From: Priapulus caudatus
Lineage: Eukaryota > Priapulida > Priapulimorpha > Priapulimorphida > Priapulidae
Direction of reading: 5' to 3'
Length of the DNA: 22,030 nt
Assembly (NCBI RefSeq): GCF_000485595.1
Contig: NW_014577695.1
Location: forward strand, 152,313 to 174,342
Numbering within the stretch: the stretch's first letter is position 1; each line of letters opens with the position of its first letter. Shown here one piece after another: positions 1 through 8,699 of the stretch. A program made the position numbers and the translations under genes. Below the pieces are notes generated by a model that worked only from the letters and a program-made list of their open reading frames with translations, searched no databases and was not told the origin of the DNA.

Positions 1-134
1 TCTCTCTCTCTATCTCTCCGCCTCTCTGTACCTTTCTCTCTCTCTATCTCTCCGCCTCTCTGTACCTTTCTCTCTCTCTATCTCTCCGCCTCTCTGTACC
101 TTTCTCTCTCTCTATCTCTCCGCCTCTCTTTACC
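1..134 (+). repeat. 34-bp CU-rich tandem repeat in PTBP terminal intron
   Basis: Four near-identical units with a period of 34 bases: the TATCTCTCCGCC segment recurs at 11, 45, 79 and 113. Each unit is almost pure pyrimidine on the + strand (TCTCTCTCTC, CCTCTCTGTACCTTTC). The array lies inside the intron upstream of the PTBP terminal exon, so the transcript would carry many UCUCU-type elements, the binding class of PTB itself. Array presence is directly visible; a regulatory role is inference. Confidence 0.93.
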
Positions 135-287
135 TCCCCCTCTCCATACTGCTCTCTCTTTACCTCCCCCTCTCTCTGCCTCCCCCTACCTTTCTCCCCA
201 CCCTGCATCTCACATCTGTCCTCTCTGTAGGCTGCTATTTCTACATCTTCATCCTCCTGACGCTCATCTACCTTGTTTCTCCTGCAG
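135..287 (+). other. 3' part of PTBP terminal intron with acceptor site
   Basis: Pyrimidine-rich sequence continues from the tandem repeat to a strong 3' splice site, TTGTTTCTCCTGCAG, ending at 287. A second acceptor-like sequence, CTCTCTGTAG, ends near 230, but no conserved reading frame follows it. The intron start lies left of the window. Confidence 0.8.
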
Positions 288-356
288 GCTATGCATAATT
301 ACCAACTGGGAGACTCCAACCATCTGCGAGTGTCGTTTTCGAAGTCGACCATCTAG
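288..356 (+). CDS. PTBP1: Polypyrimidine tract-binding protein, terminal coding exon (partial gene)
   Basis: A 23-codon exon including the TAG stop at 354-356 encodes AMHNYQLGDSNHLRVSFSKSTI. The end LRVSFSKSTI is the invariant C-terminus of animal PTB proteins (human PTBP1 ends LGENHHLRVSFSKSTI) and forms the last strand of RRM4, which binds CU-rich RNA. PTB is a nuclear splicing repressor that also acts in mRNA stability and translation. The exon begins in phase 0 right after a CTGCAG acceptor. Earlier exons lie left of the window. The vertebrate paralogues PTBP1, 2 and 3 share this end, so the symbol denotes the family; an invertebrate would usually have one gene. The downstream frame at 357-692 is out of register and low-complexity, so it is taken as 3' UTR. 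Confidence 0.93.
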   Translation, partial: AMHNYQLGDSNHLRVSFSKSTI

Positions 357-1055
357 ATGGCGCCACGGTCACGCCGAGAGCGATCGACGACGATGACGTC
401 GTCTCGTACATTGAGGACATTTCATATGATGAGCAATCTCACAACAGCATCTACCTGCTGCTGGCCACACCTCTCCTTCCTCCCCTTCCTCCTCCTCCTC
501 CCCTTCCTCCTCCCCTTCCTCCTCCACCGTGTATGCCTAGGCTCCTCCTGCTCCTCCTCCGCCTCGTCCTTTCCGTCACGGACACCCAGCCGTCCTCTAT
601 CCTCCGTGAATGCCAAGTTTCCCTTCACCTCGACGGAGGCCTACGCCTCCCCCTCATACGGCATGCATCTGCTGCCTGTCAAACCCCCGTGATAGATTCC
701 TCGCCACTATTACCAGATAAACTATCCATAAACTCTCCATGACAATTACCAGCCTACTATTACTATTACTATTACCAGCCCCCCCCCCTCCCCCCCGGCG
801 GACTTGTTCCTCCTGTGCACGTACAAACTCCGCCTCACCAGCTTACGCCTCCCCATCCATGTACAGCCTTCCACCCTTGACCTGTCGCTCGCGAATCGCG
901 CAGAGAAGGATGATCGGCAAGTCCCGCATGCCCCGCTCTCTGTCTCTCGGCTCGTCTGTGACGCTTCGACAGTTGACGAGTCACGCCCGCTGCCGTGCTG
1001 CGTAGAGCGCGTCGAGGTAGATGATTGACAACTTGCGCGTCGAGGTACCAACAAG
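357..1055 (+). other. Probable PTBP 3' UTR and downstream flank
   Basis: No conserved coding sequence is visible. The stretch holds a CCT/TCC-rich tract at about 472-565, a short TATTAC microsatellite at about 754-775 and a poly-C run near 779-797. No canonical AATAAA was seen close to the stop codon, so the transcript end is not placed. A CTCF-like core (AGATGGCGC, 355-363) overlaps the PTBP stop codon. Confidence 0.5.
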
Positions 1056-1059
1056 TGAA

Positions 1060-1114
1060 CGCTGCAGGTGGCGCTGGCTGTTCATCTGTCGACTCGCCGA
1101 CCAGGTGGCGCTAG
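1060..1114 (+). promoter_or_regulatory. Pair of CTCF-like sites
   Basis: Two exact AGGTGGCGC cores at 1066-1074 and 1103-1111, the second in the fuller context GACCAGGTGGCGCTAG. They match the central part of the CTCF consensus (CCASYAGRKGGCRS), are on the same strand and lie 37 bases apart. CTCF binding is inferred from motif only. The CAGGTG part could also serve as an E-box for Snail or ZEB factors. Confidence 0.5.
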
Positions 1115-2560
1115 TCGAGCGGCGTCAGTGAGGCGTGGGCGAAAGACGGACATCATACGCGCGTATTTTTGCTTGGAACGTCGCGAGGGATGGTTTATCG
1201 CGCGCACATTTACTATACAGTCTCATCTCCGTCTCGTCGTTAAATTCGTGTCGCGATGTAGGGTTTTGTATTTTGATAGTGTTTTTATTCGGGCAGACGG
1301 CTGGGAGAACAAACGTGTCTTTTTGCCGGCACTCTTATAGGTGCCACACGCGTCGCCGTATCGAATAGACTAGCGGCACCCTCTCCTGACTACCCGGAGT
1401 AATTAATTCTCGGCTGACTTGCGGCGTTGTCCCTATACTTTAGGTTTCATTGTCGTCCCCCCCCTCCCGTGTACAGAGAGCCAGGAAGAGCAGTGCGGTG
1501 CATTCTGTAGTGCCACAGTAGCACCCTCTGTTCTACTATGGTGGTGCCCTCTGTAGTGACTAAAACTGAGTTTTATAGGCGGTTATAGACGTCGGAGCAC
1601 GTGTCGAAACAATGGATACTTTTCTCCCCCATCGTATGAAGAGGGGTGGGTTGAGGCCAGACGGGGTTGGGCAGGCCAGGGTGGGCGGGAGTATAGAGTC
1701 GATGTGTGACACCTTGGTCTGATTACGGTTGCTCGGCAACTGATATTATTGCTTTTGTCTGCTATCAGCTTCATCGTGGTTAAGCATTTTCTTGGGGTTT
1801 CTACATCTACGATATATATTTTTGCATTTTGAGGTGCATGTACACGTACGTATATGATTTCTACATATGAACAAGGGGAATGCCTATTTTAATACAGCCT
1901 GTAAGATTAGCATCTAGACTTGGCCATTGTGAGTCTGTGTGTGTGCTTGTGTGTCTGTAGTCATCATATATTGGCTGGGAGGTTTACACAGATCTAAGAA
2001 TCTTACTTTTCTGTCGTCGACTCTGGAGTAACGTACGTAGCATTTTTCGAATTTTTCGCGCGTTCGATTCAGATGCCCACCCACGTTAAGAACATTATTC
2101 TGGGACCATTGCTGTCTTGCTGCACACCGATGTATTCTATTGTTGCTGTGCCTGTGAGCGTGTGCGTGCGTGCGTGCGCGCGTGCGTGTGCATGTCACAG
2201 TACTCCAGCTCTTTCACAAACCGAAGCTGCATTGGCCGAAGTCATCGTCAGTAACATGTTATCACCCTTCACGTAACGTCAGAGTTGAGCCGTGAAACGT
2301 TAGTAGAGTTCAACAGAATATCGTTCTGCTGTGAATTGCCATATTTTCCTTCCAAATTTCGTATTTTCGCTGTATTTTCCTTACCTTATTTTTCCGTAAG
2401 TTTCCGTGACCTTATTTTCACCGTTTCGGCGCCAACCTGCTTTCTGTTCCCTAATTACTAATTACTAATTACCCTGATGAGAAGCCAAAATATTTTATTT
2501 TAAACGAATATGTTGGAGCCCAGGTTATTTTTGCTACCCTAGTATACATTGTGAAACCTT
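1115..2560. other. Intergenic DNA without recognisable gene
   Basis: Only short open frames occur and none resembles a known protein. Visible structure: an X-box-like site at 1727-1740, a GT/GCGT microsatellite near 2155-2192, a stretch rich in TATTTTCC at 2340-2420, and three tandem CTAATTA units at 2453-2472. Confidence 0.6.
1727..1740 (+). promoter_or_regulatory. RFX X-box-like motif
   Basis: GGTTGCTCGGCAAC is an imperfect palindrome close to the RFX consensus (GTTGCC-AT-GGCAAC). RFX factors are ancient regulators of ciliary and other genes. This is one of several such motifs in the PTBP-PDSS1 interval. Function is inferred from motif only. Confidence 0.35.
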
Positions 2561-2706
2561 ATGCTTAATATGCATATTTATATACTATATGTGCATATAT
2601 ATATATACATATATATATATACATATAAATACATACCTACATACATACATACAAACATATATGTATATTTATATAATATATATATATATATAGTGTGTGT
2701 GTGTAG
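2561..2706. repeat. Compound AT/ATAC microsatellite with GT tail
   Basis: Runs of (TA)n, (ATAC)n and (TA)n end in (GT)n at about 2693-2704. Reading frames through it on both strands encode Tyr/Ile/Thr low-complexity strings and are not genes. Confidence 0.9.
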
Positions 2707-2995
2707 GGTTTTGAATGTAATATTTGTTAGTAAGGATAGACCCTGCACTGGTGTGATGGCAGTACAACCCACACTTCGTGCTGCCGAGTCCGTGGAATTG
2801 AACCCTAAACCCGCCAAAAGATGAGGGTGTGAGGTTTGGTGCGCGCGCGCTCGCACACCTAGCGCGTATGTGGGGTGGTGTAGGTGGTTGGTAAGGGGGA
2901 AACATGAGCAGCAGAACAGGTGCATGCAGTGTGCTGTTCCAACTCCTCGTGTGTGTATAGCAGGGCTGGCTGGTGTGAGAGCATTCGTGGTCGTC

Positions 2996-3059
2996 AACAC
3001 CAGGTGGCGCTGTCCGGCCGAGGCTGGCAGCGTCTGCGGTGATTGCTGCTAGGTGGCGC
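2996..3059 (+). promoter_or_regulatory. Pair of CTCF-like sites
   Basis: Two AGGTGGCGC cores, 3002-3010 (context AACACCAGGTGGCGCTG) and 3051-3059 (context GCTGCTAGGTGGCGCTGAG), both on the + strand and 49 bases apart. Same core and orientation as the pair at 1066 and 1103. Motif-based inference. Confidence 0.5.
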
Positions 3060-3273
3060 TGAGTCTGCGTCGATCCTGCCGCTTGGCAATCTCGTATTTT
3101 TTAATGTTTTACAATTATCTCGTGTCGTGAAATCATGATCTTTTTTTCTTGATCGTCGACGTTGATGGCGGTACGGTCGAAGCACGCGGCGCCACCCCGC
3201 GTCGGACTCCCGAGCCGAGTACTTCAAAACAGCAACGTTCTCTTGTTACTATTGTGGCGCGCCCGTAACCGGG

Positions 3274-3367
3274 CACCACCAGGTGGCGCCGTCAAGGTGC
3301 GATCTCGCACCTATGCCGCAGTGAACTTGGCTGTTTCGTAGCACTGTGCGCTGCCACCAGGTGGTTT
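3274..3367 (+). promoter_or_regulatory. CTCF-like site plus weaker copy
   Basis: GCACCACCAGGTGGCGCC at 3274-3291 matches the CTCF consensus across its whole core (CCACCAGGTGGCGC). A weaker relative, GCCACCAGGTGG followed by TTT, lies at 3353-3364 and lacks the 3' GCRS part. CCACCAGGTGG is also close to a palindrome. Confidence 0.5.
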
Positions 3368-3671
3368 ATGGTTGGCGGTGGTTGCTACTGTGGGTCGTTG
3401 GTGGGCATACCATTCACTTTTGCTACTGCTGCCGTGTCCAATTGTTTCTTCATCTGGCATGGTTTTCGTCTGCCGCCAGTTTGCCCAGATGTGTCATGAT
3501 TCCGCGCGATCATTTACCCGTGGCATGACAAGAAAAGTTGCGCTGTATCATTCTCCTGTATCCCTCCTCTCAATCCCTCCCCTGCATTCTTCCTTACACT
3601 CCAGAGGTCACTCAAAGGTCATGCATGACTGTCGCGTCACCAGGTGTTATCATTCTGTGTAAGTACGTGCA

Positions 3672-3680
3672 GCGCCCCCT
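3672..3680 (-). promoter_or_regulatory. CTCF-like core, reverse orientation
   Basis: GCGCCCCCT on the + strand reads AGGGGGCGC on the minus strand, a strong CTCF core. It faces the + strand sites at 1066-3289, giving a convergent arrangement. The 5' half of the consensus is poor here. Confidence 0.4.
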
Positions 3681-3884
3681 ATCATCGTTCAACGTCGTTG
3701 CGATGGTTTTGCGTGTGTGGTCTAGATGCACGGGTGGATCTCCCTTTCTCTCGGCTGCCCGCCCGGAAGACTGCAGACGAGTTTCTGAGGTTCTCGTTCT
3801 GCCTTCTTGTGGAGGAACTTGGAATATACTGTCTCTGCTTGATGTTGGAACTGTGTCGCTGTGAGTAAGAGTGCTCCGGATTTT

Positions 3885-4022
3885 TTTTGGTGCAGGAGTA
3901 GGTGTCCCAGGGGTAGTTGTCACAGGAGTATGTGTCATAGCGAAAGGTGGTGCCTGGTTAGGTGGCACAGAGATAGGTGGTGTGGGAGCTGGTGGCACAG
4001 GGATAGATTGGGCTGGGGTACG
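3885..4022. repeat. Degenerate GGTG/CACA minisatellite
   Basis: About nine imperfect units of roughly 15 bases built on AGGTGGTGTCACAGG. Because the unit is near a multiple of three, both strands stay open: Gly/Val-rich on + and Pro/Thr-rich on minus. No start context, splice signal or conserved domain supports translation, so it is called a repeat. Confidence 0.6.
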
Positions 4023-4342
4023 TATTAGCGGCCATGAAAGCTTGATTACCCAGAGTTTGAGCTGTCACGTGCAAACCGTGCCTTACCGAGGTGCTAAATA
4101 CCTACAGTTATATTTTGTGTAAAACTCAAAATTGAAGAAGCATCAGGTTTCCCCCCTATCAATTGTATATGTAAGTTATTGAACATTTACATTTTACCAT
4201 CACGTCAGAAATTCATTTATTAAATATATACACAGATATGTATACATTTTGTAAGCCGGTACATGGTGTTCTGTGCGTGTTCCATATATAATCTTGCGTA
4301 TAATATGTGTATATCTATATATTAATCACAAATGTAACAGGA

Positions 4343-4361
4343 TTGCCACCAGGGGGCAGAA
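4343..4361 (+). promoter_or_regulatory. Near-perfect CTCF consensus site
   Basis: TTGCCACCAGGGGGCAGAA matches CCASYAGRKGGCRS at every core position and is the best CTCF-like site in the window. A degenerate neighbour, CACCAGGTTGCGCTAG, lies at 4397-4412 on the same strand. CTCF and its motif are conserved in most bilaterians; occupancy is not shown. Confidence 0.6.
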
Positions 4362-4656
4362 ACGGCTCGTTCCAGTACTGCTGCGCGTAATGATGCACCA
4401 GGTTGCGCTAGTGAACCTCCGAGATTGTGCGACGGACGACGGAAACGGACGATGACGCAGACGTGGTTGAGTACTGGATCAAAGAGGCAATTTCCTATCC
4501 TTGACTTTTCTCATGCTTGTCTCATCGTACATATACTAAGGGTCTATTGCTTCGCTGCATTCTTATTCTTGTTCTTCACTATGTAGCGTGTGAGCTAGCG
4601 TATAGTAGGTAACCGGCCAGCCGCGATACCTCTAGCTCCTCATCTGTGTATTGTGT

Positions 4657-4670
4657 GTTACCATAGCGAC
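4657..4670 (+). promoter_or_regulatory. RFX X-box consensus match
   Basis: GTTACCATAGCGAC fits the X-box pattern RYYNYYATRRNRAC at all defined positions. In nematodes and vertebrates X-boxes lie near promoters of ciliary genes, but no such gene is seen here. Inference from motif alone. Confidence 0.45.
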
Positions 4671-4879
4671 ACCGCCCACAAATTGGGGGCAGAACTGGTT
4701 TATCACATGCGTGCGTGCGTTCATACATGCGTACATACTTAAATACAGACATGCACGGACGCGCGCCCTCATCGATAGATATATATATATATTCGATTAG
4801 CTTTTTCTCTTGTCTGCTTGTGTTTTTGAGCTATATTAATGTATATTATTCTTGCTTTTGTTTGCCACTGCCCCCCACA

Positions 4880-4913
4880 CACTCTCTCTCTCTCTCTCTC
4901 TATCTATCTCTAT
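4880..4913. repeat. (TC)n microsatellite
   Basis: A run of CTCTCT followed by TATCTATCTC. A mirror-type (GA)n tract lies at about 5653-5674. Both are simple repeats. Confidence 0.85.
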
Positions 4914-5640
4914 GTATCACTTCTCTGCGAGGTACCCTGGGTGATTACCACCCATCTAATATTTCTGGCGTCAGCCGGCGTAGGGATGCTCGCTGCAGGG
5001 TACAATTTCGTATGCTAGCACGGTGCGCAACGTGGAATTAAGTGAACCTTAACTGTTATCATACAGAAAAAGTTAACGGTTGTTATATTGTCGTAAAAAA
5101 ACGAGCGACTACTATTATTTTGCTGTAAAACGAGTGACCGACTCACTGATCTATATATACCCATGCATTATATGCACTCTACAATAGATATGAAGTCGGT
5201 GGATGCTAGGCAGTGGCCATAATGGTGCCACCACCCAACTATTATTGCGTATGTGTGCCTCCGGTTTAAAAAATACAAGGCTGTGGGAAAAGCTTCCATA
5301 GGTAAATTATGCTTATTTCCTCTAGGAATGTACAGTTACATAGCCTAGATTGTTCTAGCTCTAGGGCAGTCCTTCGGATTTTCACTTTTTTTTCTTCGTC
5401 TCAAAAATTTGTGGGGCACAATAGGCTACATTAGATTCGTAAAACCTATGGGTAGGTTAGGGTTAGGCTTTCATGTATACATTTCGGTCTCAATGATTAT
5501 TCAGGGGCCTATAACTGACTTACAGCTCTCTACAGTACTTGACTTGGCTGTCACCGCAGCAGGTGGCTTTTTTATATCACCGGGACCTAGTCGAGCTCTT
5601 ATCATCTCGTAAGGAAAAAATATCATAGGAGGGAGGGACG

Positions 5641-5652
<12 letters not shown>

Positions 5653-5671
<19 letters not shown>

Positions 5672-5735
5672 GAGATGGATGCATAAATAGAACTTGTACT
5701 TGGGTTATATATAGGGTTAGGGTTATATATAGATC
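5653..5735. repeat. (GA)n tract and telomere-like TATA direct repeat
   Basis: A GA microsatellite is followed at about 5703-5732 by GGTTATATATAGGGTTAGGG and a second GTTATATATAG, so two TATATATAG blocks flank a short TTAGGG-type motif. Another GGTTAGGGTTAGG-like stretch lies at 5455-5468. These are short, interstitial and not a telomere. Confidence 0.6.
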
Positions 5736-5799
5736 AGTGGAACGACTTATCACGCTGTAGAACAAGTGAACAGCTATTATAATGTGACTGGAAAATGTT

Positions 5800-6075
5800 C
5801 GGCCATGTGCGTGTAGATGGCAGCATAGCGCGCGTGCAGCCAACATGGTGACGCGTGAATTCATGCGCGCATCAGATGAGAGAGGGTCGCAACAGCTGTG
5901 CCATCGTCGCGCTCGTGCCCGAGTATTATTCGAGTTGCTGACTGAGCTAGCTATATATGACGTCATTGCGTCGAGGAGCCACGTGACGCGCGTGCAGCAG
6001 CAACTGCAGTGGTTGCCCCGGCAACCCGCACCATCTATCGTCAGCTATGCGGTGGCGCCCCCTACTACGTAACGC
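5800..6075. promoter_or_regulatory. CpG-rich candidate regulatory module
   Basis: CpG density rises sharply. The block contains AGATGGCAG (5816-5824), a full palindromic CRE TGACGTCA (5958-5965), the E-box CACGTGAC (5980-5987), a strong X-box palindrome GGTTGCCCCGGCAACC (6011-6026), and a minus-strand CTCF-like core AGGGGGCGC (6055-6063). A 75-codon frame spans 5845-6072 but resembles no family. The combination suggests an enhancer, insulator or promoter; no transcript is visible for it to drive. Confidence 0.45.
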
Positions 6076-6535
6076 ACGTCACCTTTGCTGTTCCGTTTTG
6101 GATTGATTAATACTTTACGCGTTTCTTCTTTTTCTCTTTGTGACAGTTTTTCTTCGCGTTGTACTTTGATGTGTATTCTATAACTGTACGCTGCCGCTCG
6201 CTTGCACCACTGAGTGTAACATCAGCTCTCTTATCTACTTGATTAAATGCGACGTTGTGTGTAGATTGTAGACGTACCTCACTTTGTACTGCGATCATCT
6301 CTCTGTCTCTCACTTATTGCTGCATCGTTCTCTTTCTTCACTTTCTGCTCTCAGAGTCTGTGCTTCTAGCACTCATACCTTGTGTGTGTGTGTGTGCGCG
6401 TGTGTGCCTGCGTGCGCGTGCAAGATTTGCATGCAGCGATGCTACGCTGGTACATTTTATTTCTAAAACTTCAATACGGAGATGCTCAAAATCGTGAAAC
6501 AAATGAACGCCTGATGACTCGACATGGACAGACCC
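6076..6535. other. Intergenic DNA with GT microsatellite
   Basis: No supported gene. A GT/GCGT simple repeat occupies about 6380-6424. The rest is unremarkable T-rich and mixed sequence. Confidence 0.6.
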
Positions 6536-6569
6536 GTTACCCGGGTGACGCGCATCGTCGCTAGGCGAC
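6536..6569 (+). promoter_or_regulatory. Two adjacent X-box-like palindromes
   Basis: GTTACCCGGGTGAC (6536-6549) and GTCGCTAGGCGAC (6557-6569) are imperfect palindromes of the RFX type, 7 bases apart. The first has the standard half-site spacing; the second is one base short. Motif-level inference. Confidence 0.35.
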
Positions 6570-6972
6570 AGCTTGCAGACAGATGTTAGGTTCTTTCGAA
6601 ATGTTATGTCCATATATTAACTCACTCAGTGCCAGCACAGACTTCAAATGCGAACACTGCCGATCTTTGAGAAACGTCGGAACTTGGGTGGATGTACAAA
6701 CAGCCTGCATCTCTGTTCGTAGAACAATACACCATTCAGATGACGTTATTTGGCCAAGTACTCGTATAATCCAGCAACTTCCTAGCAAAGTTGCTGCTCC
6801 AAACACCCTCACGTTTAAATTAATGCATTGCAACAAACAACTACGCTCTAGTAAACACGTTGCTTCGTGCACGTAACAGCTTCCTTCTGCATTAGCAAAT
6901 GAGTTTCACAGCCGGTAAATCCAGAGAGACCCTGAAAAAATTCAACAACCGAAAAAAACATTGCCACGGGCA
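6570..6972. other. Unassigned DNA before the tandem array
   Basis: Overlapping open frames exist on both strands (about 97 and 103 codons) but neither shows a domain, codon pattern or splice context. TTAACTCACTCAGTGCC at about 6617 resembles a piggyBac-type end (TTAA plus a short inverted repeat), but no partner end was found. Confidence 0.4.
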
Positions 6973-8035
6973 GAAACACATTGTCACAGCCGCGAACGCG
7001 TTCCCACAGGTGGAAACACATTGTCACAGCCGCGAACGCGTTCCCACAAGTGGAAACACATTGTCACAGCCGCGAACGCGTTCCGACAGGCGGAAACACA
7101 TTGTCACAGCCGCGAACGCGTTCCCACAGGTGGATACACATTGTCACAGCTGTGAACACCGTTCTCCAAAGCGAAACTACATTGTCACTAGCCGCCTAAC
7201 GGTTCCAACAGAACGCAGAACACATTACACATGCCAGCGAACCAGTTCCGCGACAGCAGTAACAGCATTGTCACATCCGCGAACGCGTTCCCACCAGTAA
7301 GAAACACATTGCACATGGCCGCGAACGCGTCCTACACCGCGGAAGAACCAACTGTCACAAGCCCGAAACGCCTTCACACAGCCGGAACAACATATCAACA
7401 CGCTGCAACCAGCAATGCTGCGCTCGCGCTGGGGGCGCTATCTTAGCGCGGCTCGGGTCGCGGCCCGCCCGCGACCGCCTGTCCACAGGTCGGTAACACA
7501 TCCTGGCATCACGCCGCGAAACGCGTTCTCGACAGATCGCGAAACACATTGTCAACGACCATCCCGCCAACCCCCGTTCTCTACCAGGCAGAAACGCCAT
7601 TGTCACCCACCGCCGCAAACAGCGTTCCCACAGGTGAACACACCACTTGTCACCAGCGCGAATTACGTCCCCGCAACAGTGAAACTCATCTGTCACAGGG
7701 GTCGCAAACCGCCGTCCCCACAGTGGAAACCACATTGTCACAGTCGCAAACGCGTTCCCACAGGGAAACACATTGTCACAGCTCGCAGGAATACGTCGCC
7801 TCACAGGTGGATAACGCATGCACACGCGCGAACTCGGCTTCCCCACAGGTGGCAACACATGTTCACAGTCGTGAGAAACGTCGGTTCAGCCCTACACAAA
7901 CTGGAACACATGTTGCCCACCCCATCACCCCGAACGAACACGTCCACCACAGCCGCTGGAAACATGTTCCATGGGCGCGAACCCCAACGTAATCACCACA
8001 GCTGCTTGGAAACATGTTAGCCATGGCCCCACACC
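6973..8035. repeat. 40-bp tandem array (minisatellite)
   Basis: The first units are crisp: TTGTCACAGC recurs at 6981, 7021, 7061, 7101 and 7141, an exact period of 40. The consensus contains the perfect palindrome GAACGCGTTC preceded by CGC. Right of about 7180 the units drift by indels but stay recognisable (7266, 7735, 7771). The last ones (7850-8035) change to the GGAAACATGTT...CATGGGCG variant that forms the 44-bp array at 11502. All three + frames stay open over the first units, giving the same 40-residue repeat from each frame in turn; this follows from the period and is not coding evidence. The array abuts copy 1 of the large unit. Confidence 0.92.
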
Positions 8036-8488
8036 GAACAACGTCACTAGACCGCACAGCAGGAATAAAGTGAGAGAAAAGCGAACGAAAGAAACAGAGA
8101 AAAAGTCTCCATTAGACTTTCACAAATTGGCATCTCATTACTGCTGATAATTACCGAGATCTGGAATACACCCCTAAATGCTAGGCTGTCCTGTTCAGCC
8201 ACTGCGCGCCCCATTGCGTATTCCCACCGGTCAAGAACCGTCGATAGTAATGGCCCGAGTAAATACTTCAAAACCCAGAACCGCTCGCGATAATCCAGCG
8301 ATCCAGGGATGCCTGCAATTGAAATGAAGGAAACCCATCTAGTTACACGACGAACACGTCCATGACAGTTGCAATTATTGTACACTAGATGCACACTCCA
8401 TGAAGAGAAAACAATGAACTTCCGCTAACAAGGTAGGCTTATTGCACTACCCTTATACAAGTAATGAGGCAACAATCTGGCCTTACAC

Positions 8489-8699
8489 CAGGGCGTGACC
8501 AGAGTGGGGGGGGGGTCCAGGCCGGACCGCCCCCCCCCCTGCTCGCAAAACAGAAAACCGTCACGTCTGCCATCTAAGGGGGTCAATTCAAACAATTTCT
8601 GGGGACATGGCCCAGACCCGCCCCCCCTTCGAGTGCTCGCAAGCTTGGTACGGTTAGACCCCCCTCCTCCCTGGTCTCAAAATCCTGTACACCCCCCTG
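8489..8699. mobile_element. hAT-like MITE (copy 1)
   Basis: Homologous to the better-preserved copy at 12094-12295. The left end is CAGGGCGTG..., the right end CCTGTACACCCCCCTG. The interior is G/C-homopolymer-rich and has no coding potential. It shares its flanks with copy 2, so it inserted before the large unit was duplicated. Confidence 0.7.

Noticed and set aside
2741-2880. Possible tRNA-derived SINE on the minus strand
   Set aside because: GGTTCAATTCC (minus strand, about 2794-2804) is one base from a B box and a GT tail follows, but no convincing A box was found and the fold was not tested.
3649-3660. CACCAGGTGTTA as a further CTCF-like site
   Set aside because: It lacks the GGC-GC half of the consensus and was not counted in the cluster.
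3612-3998. Minus-strand 128-codon Pro/Thr-rich (mucin-like) frame
   Set aside because: The Pro/Thr part comes from a degenerate minisatellite that is also open on the + strand, and the rest has no similarity to a known family.
6561-6876. Overlapping 97- and 103-codon frames on opposite strands
   Set aside because: Neither has a recognisable domain or splice context, and two overlapping frames cannot both be real. Length is within chance for this much sequence.
7415-8020. 201-codon frame over the 40-bp array
   Set aside because: The period of 40 is not a multiple of three and all three frames stay open in the early units; stop-free reading reflects unit composition. Arg/His/Pro/Thr-rich with no conserved motif.
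6973-8035. CRISPR-like array
   Set aside because: There are no unique spacers between conserved repeats; the whole 40-bp unit repeats. The host is clearly an animal genome with spliced genes.
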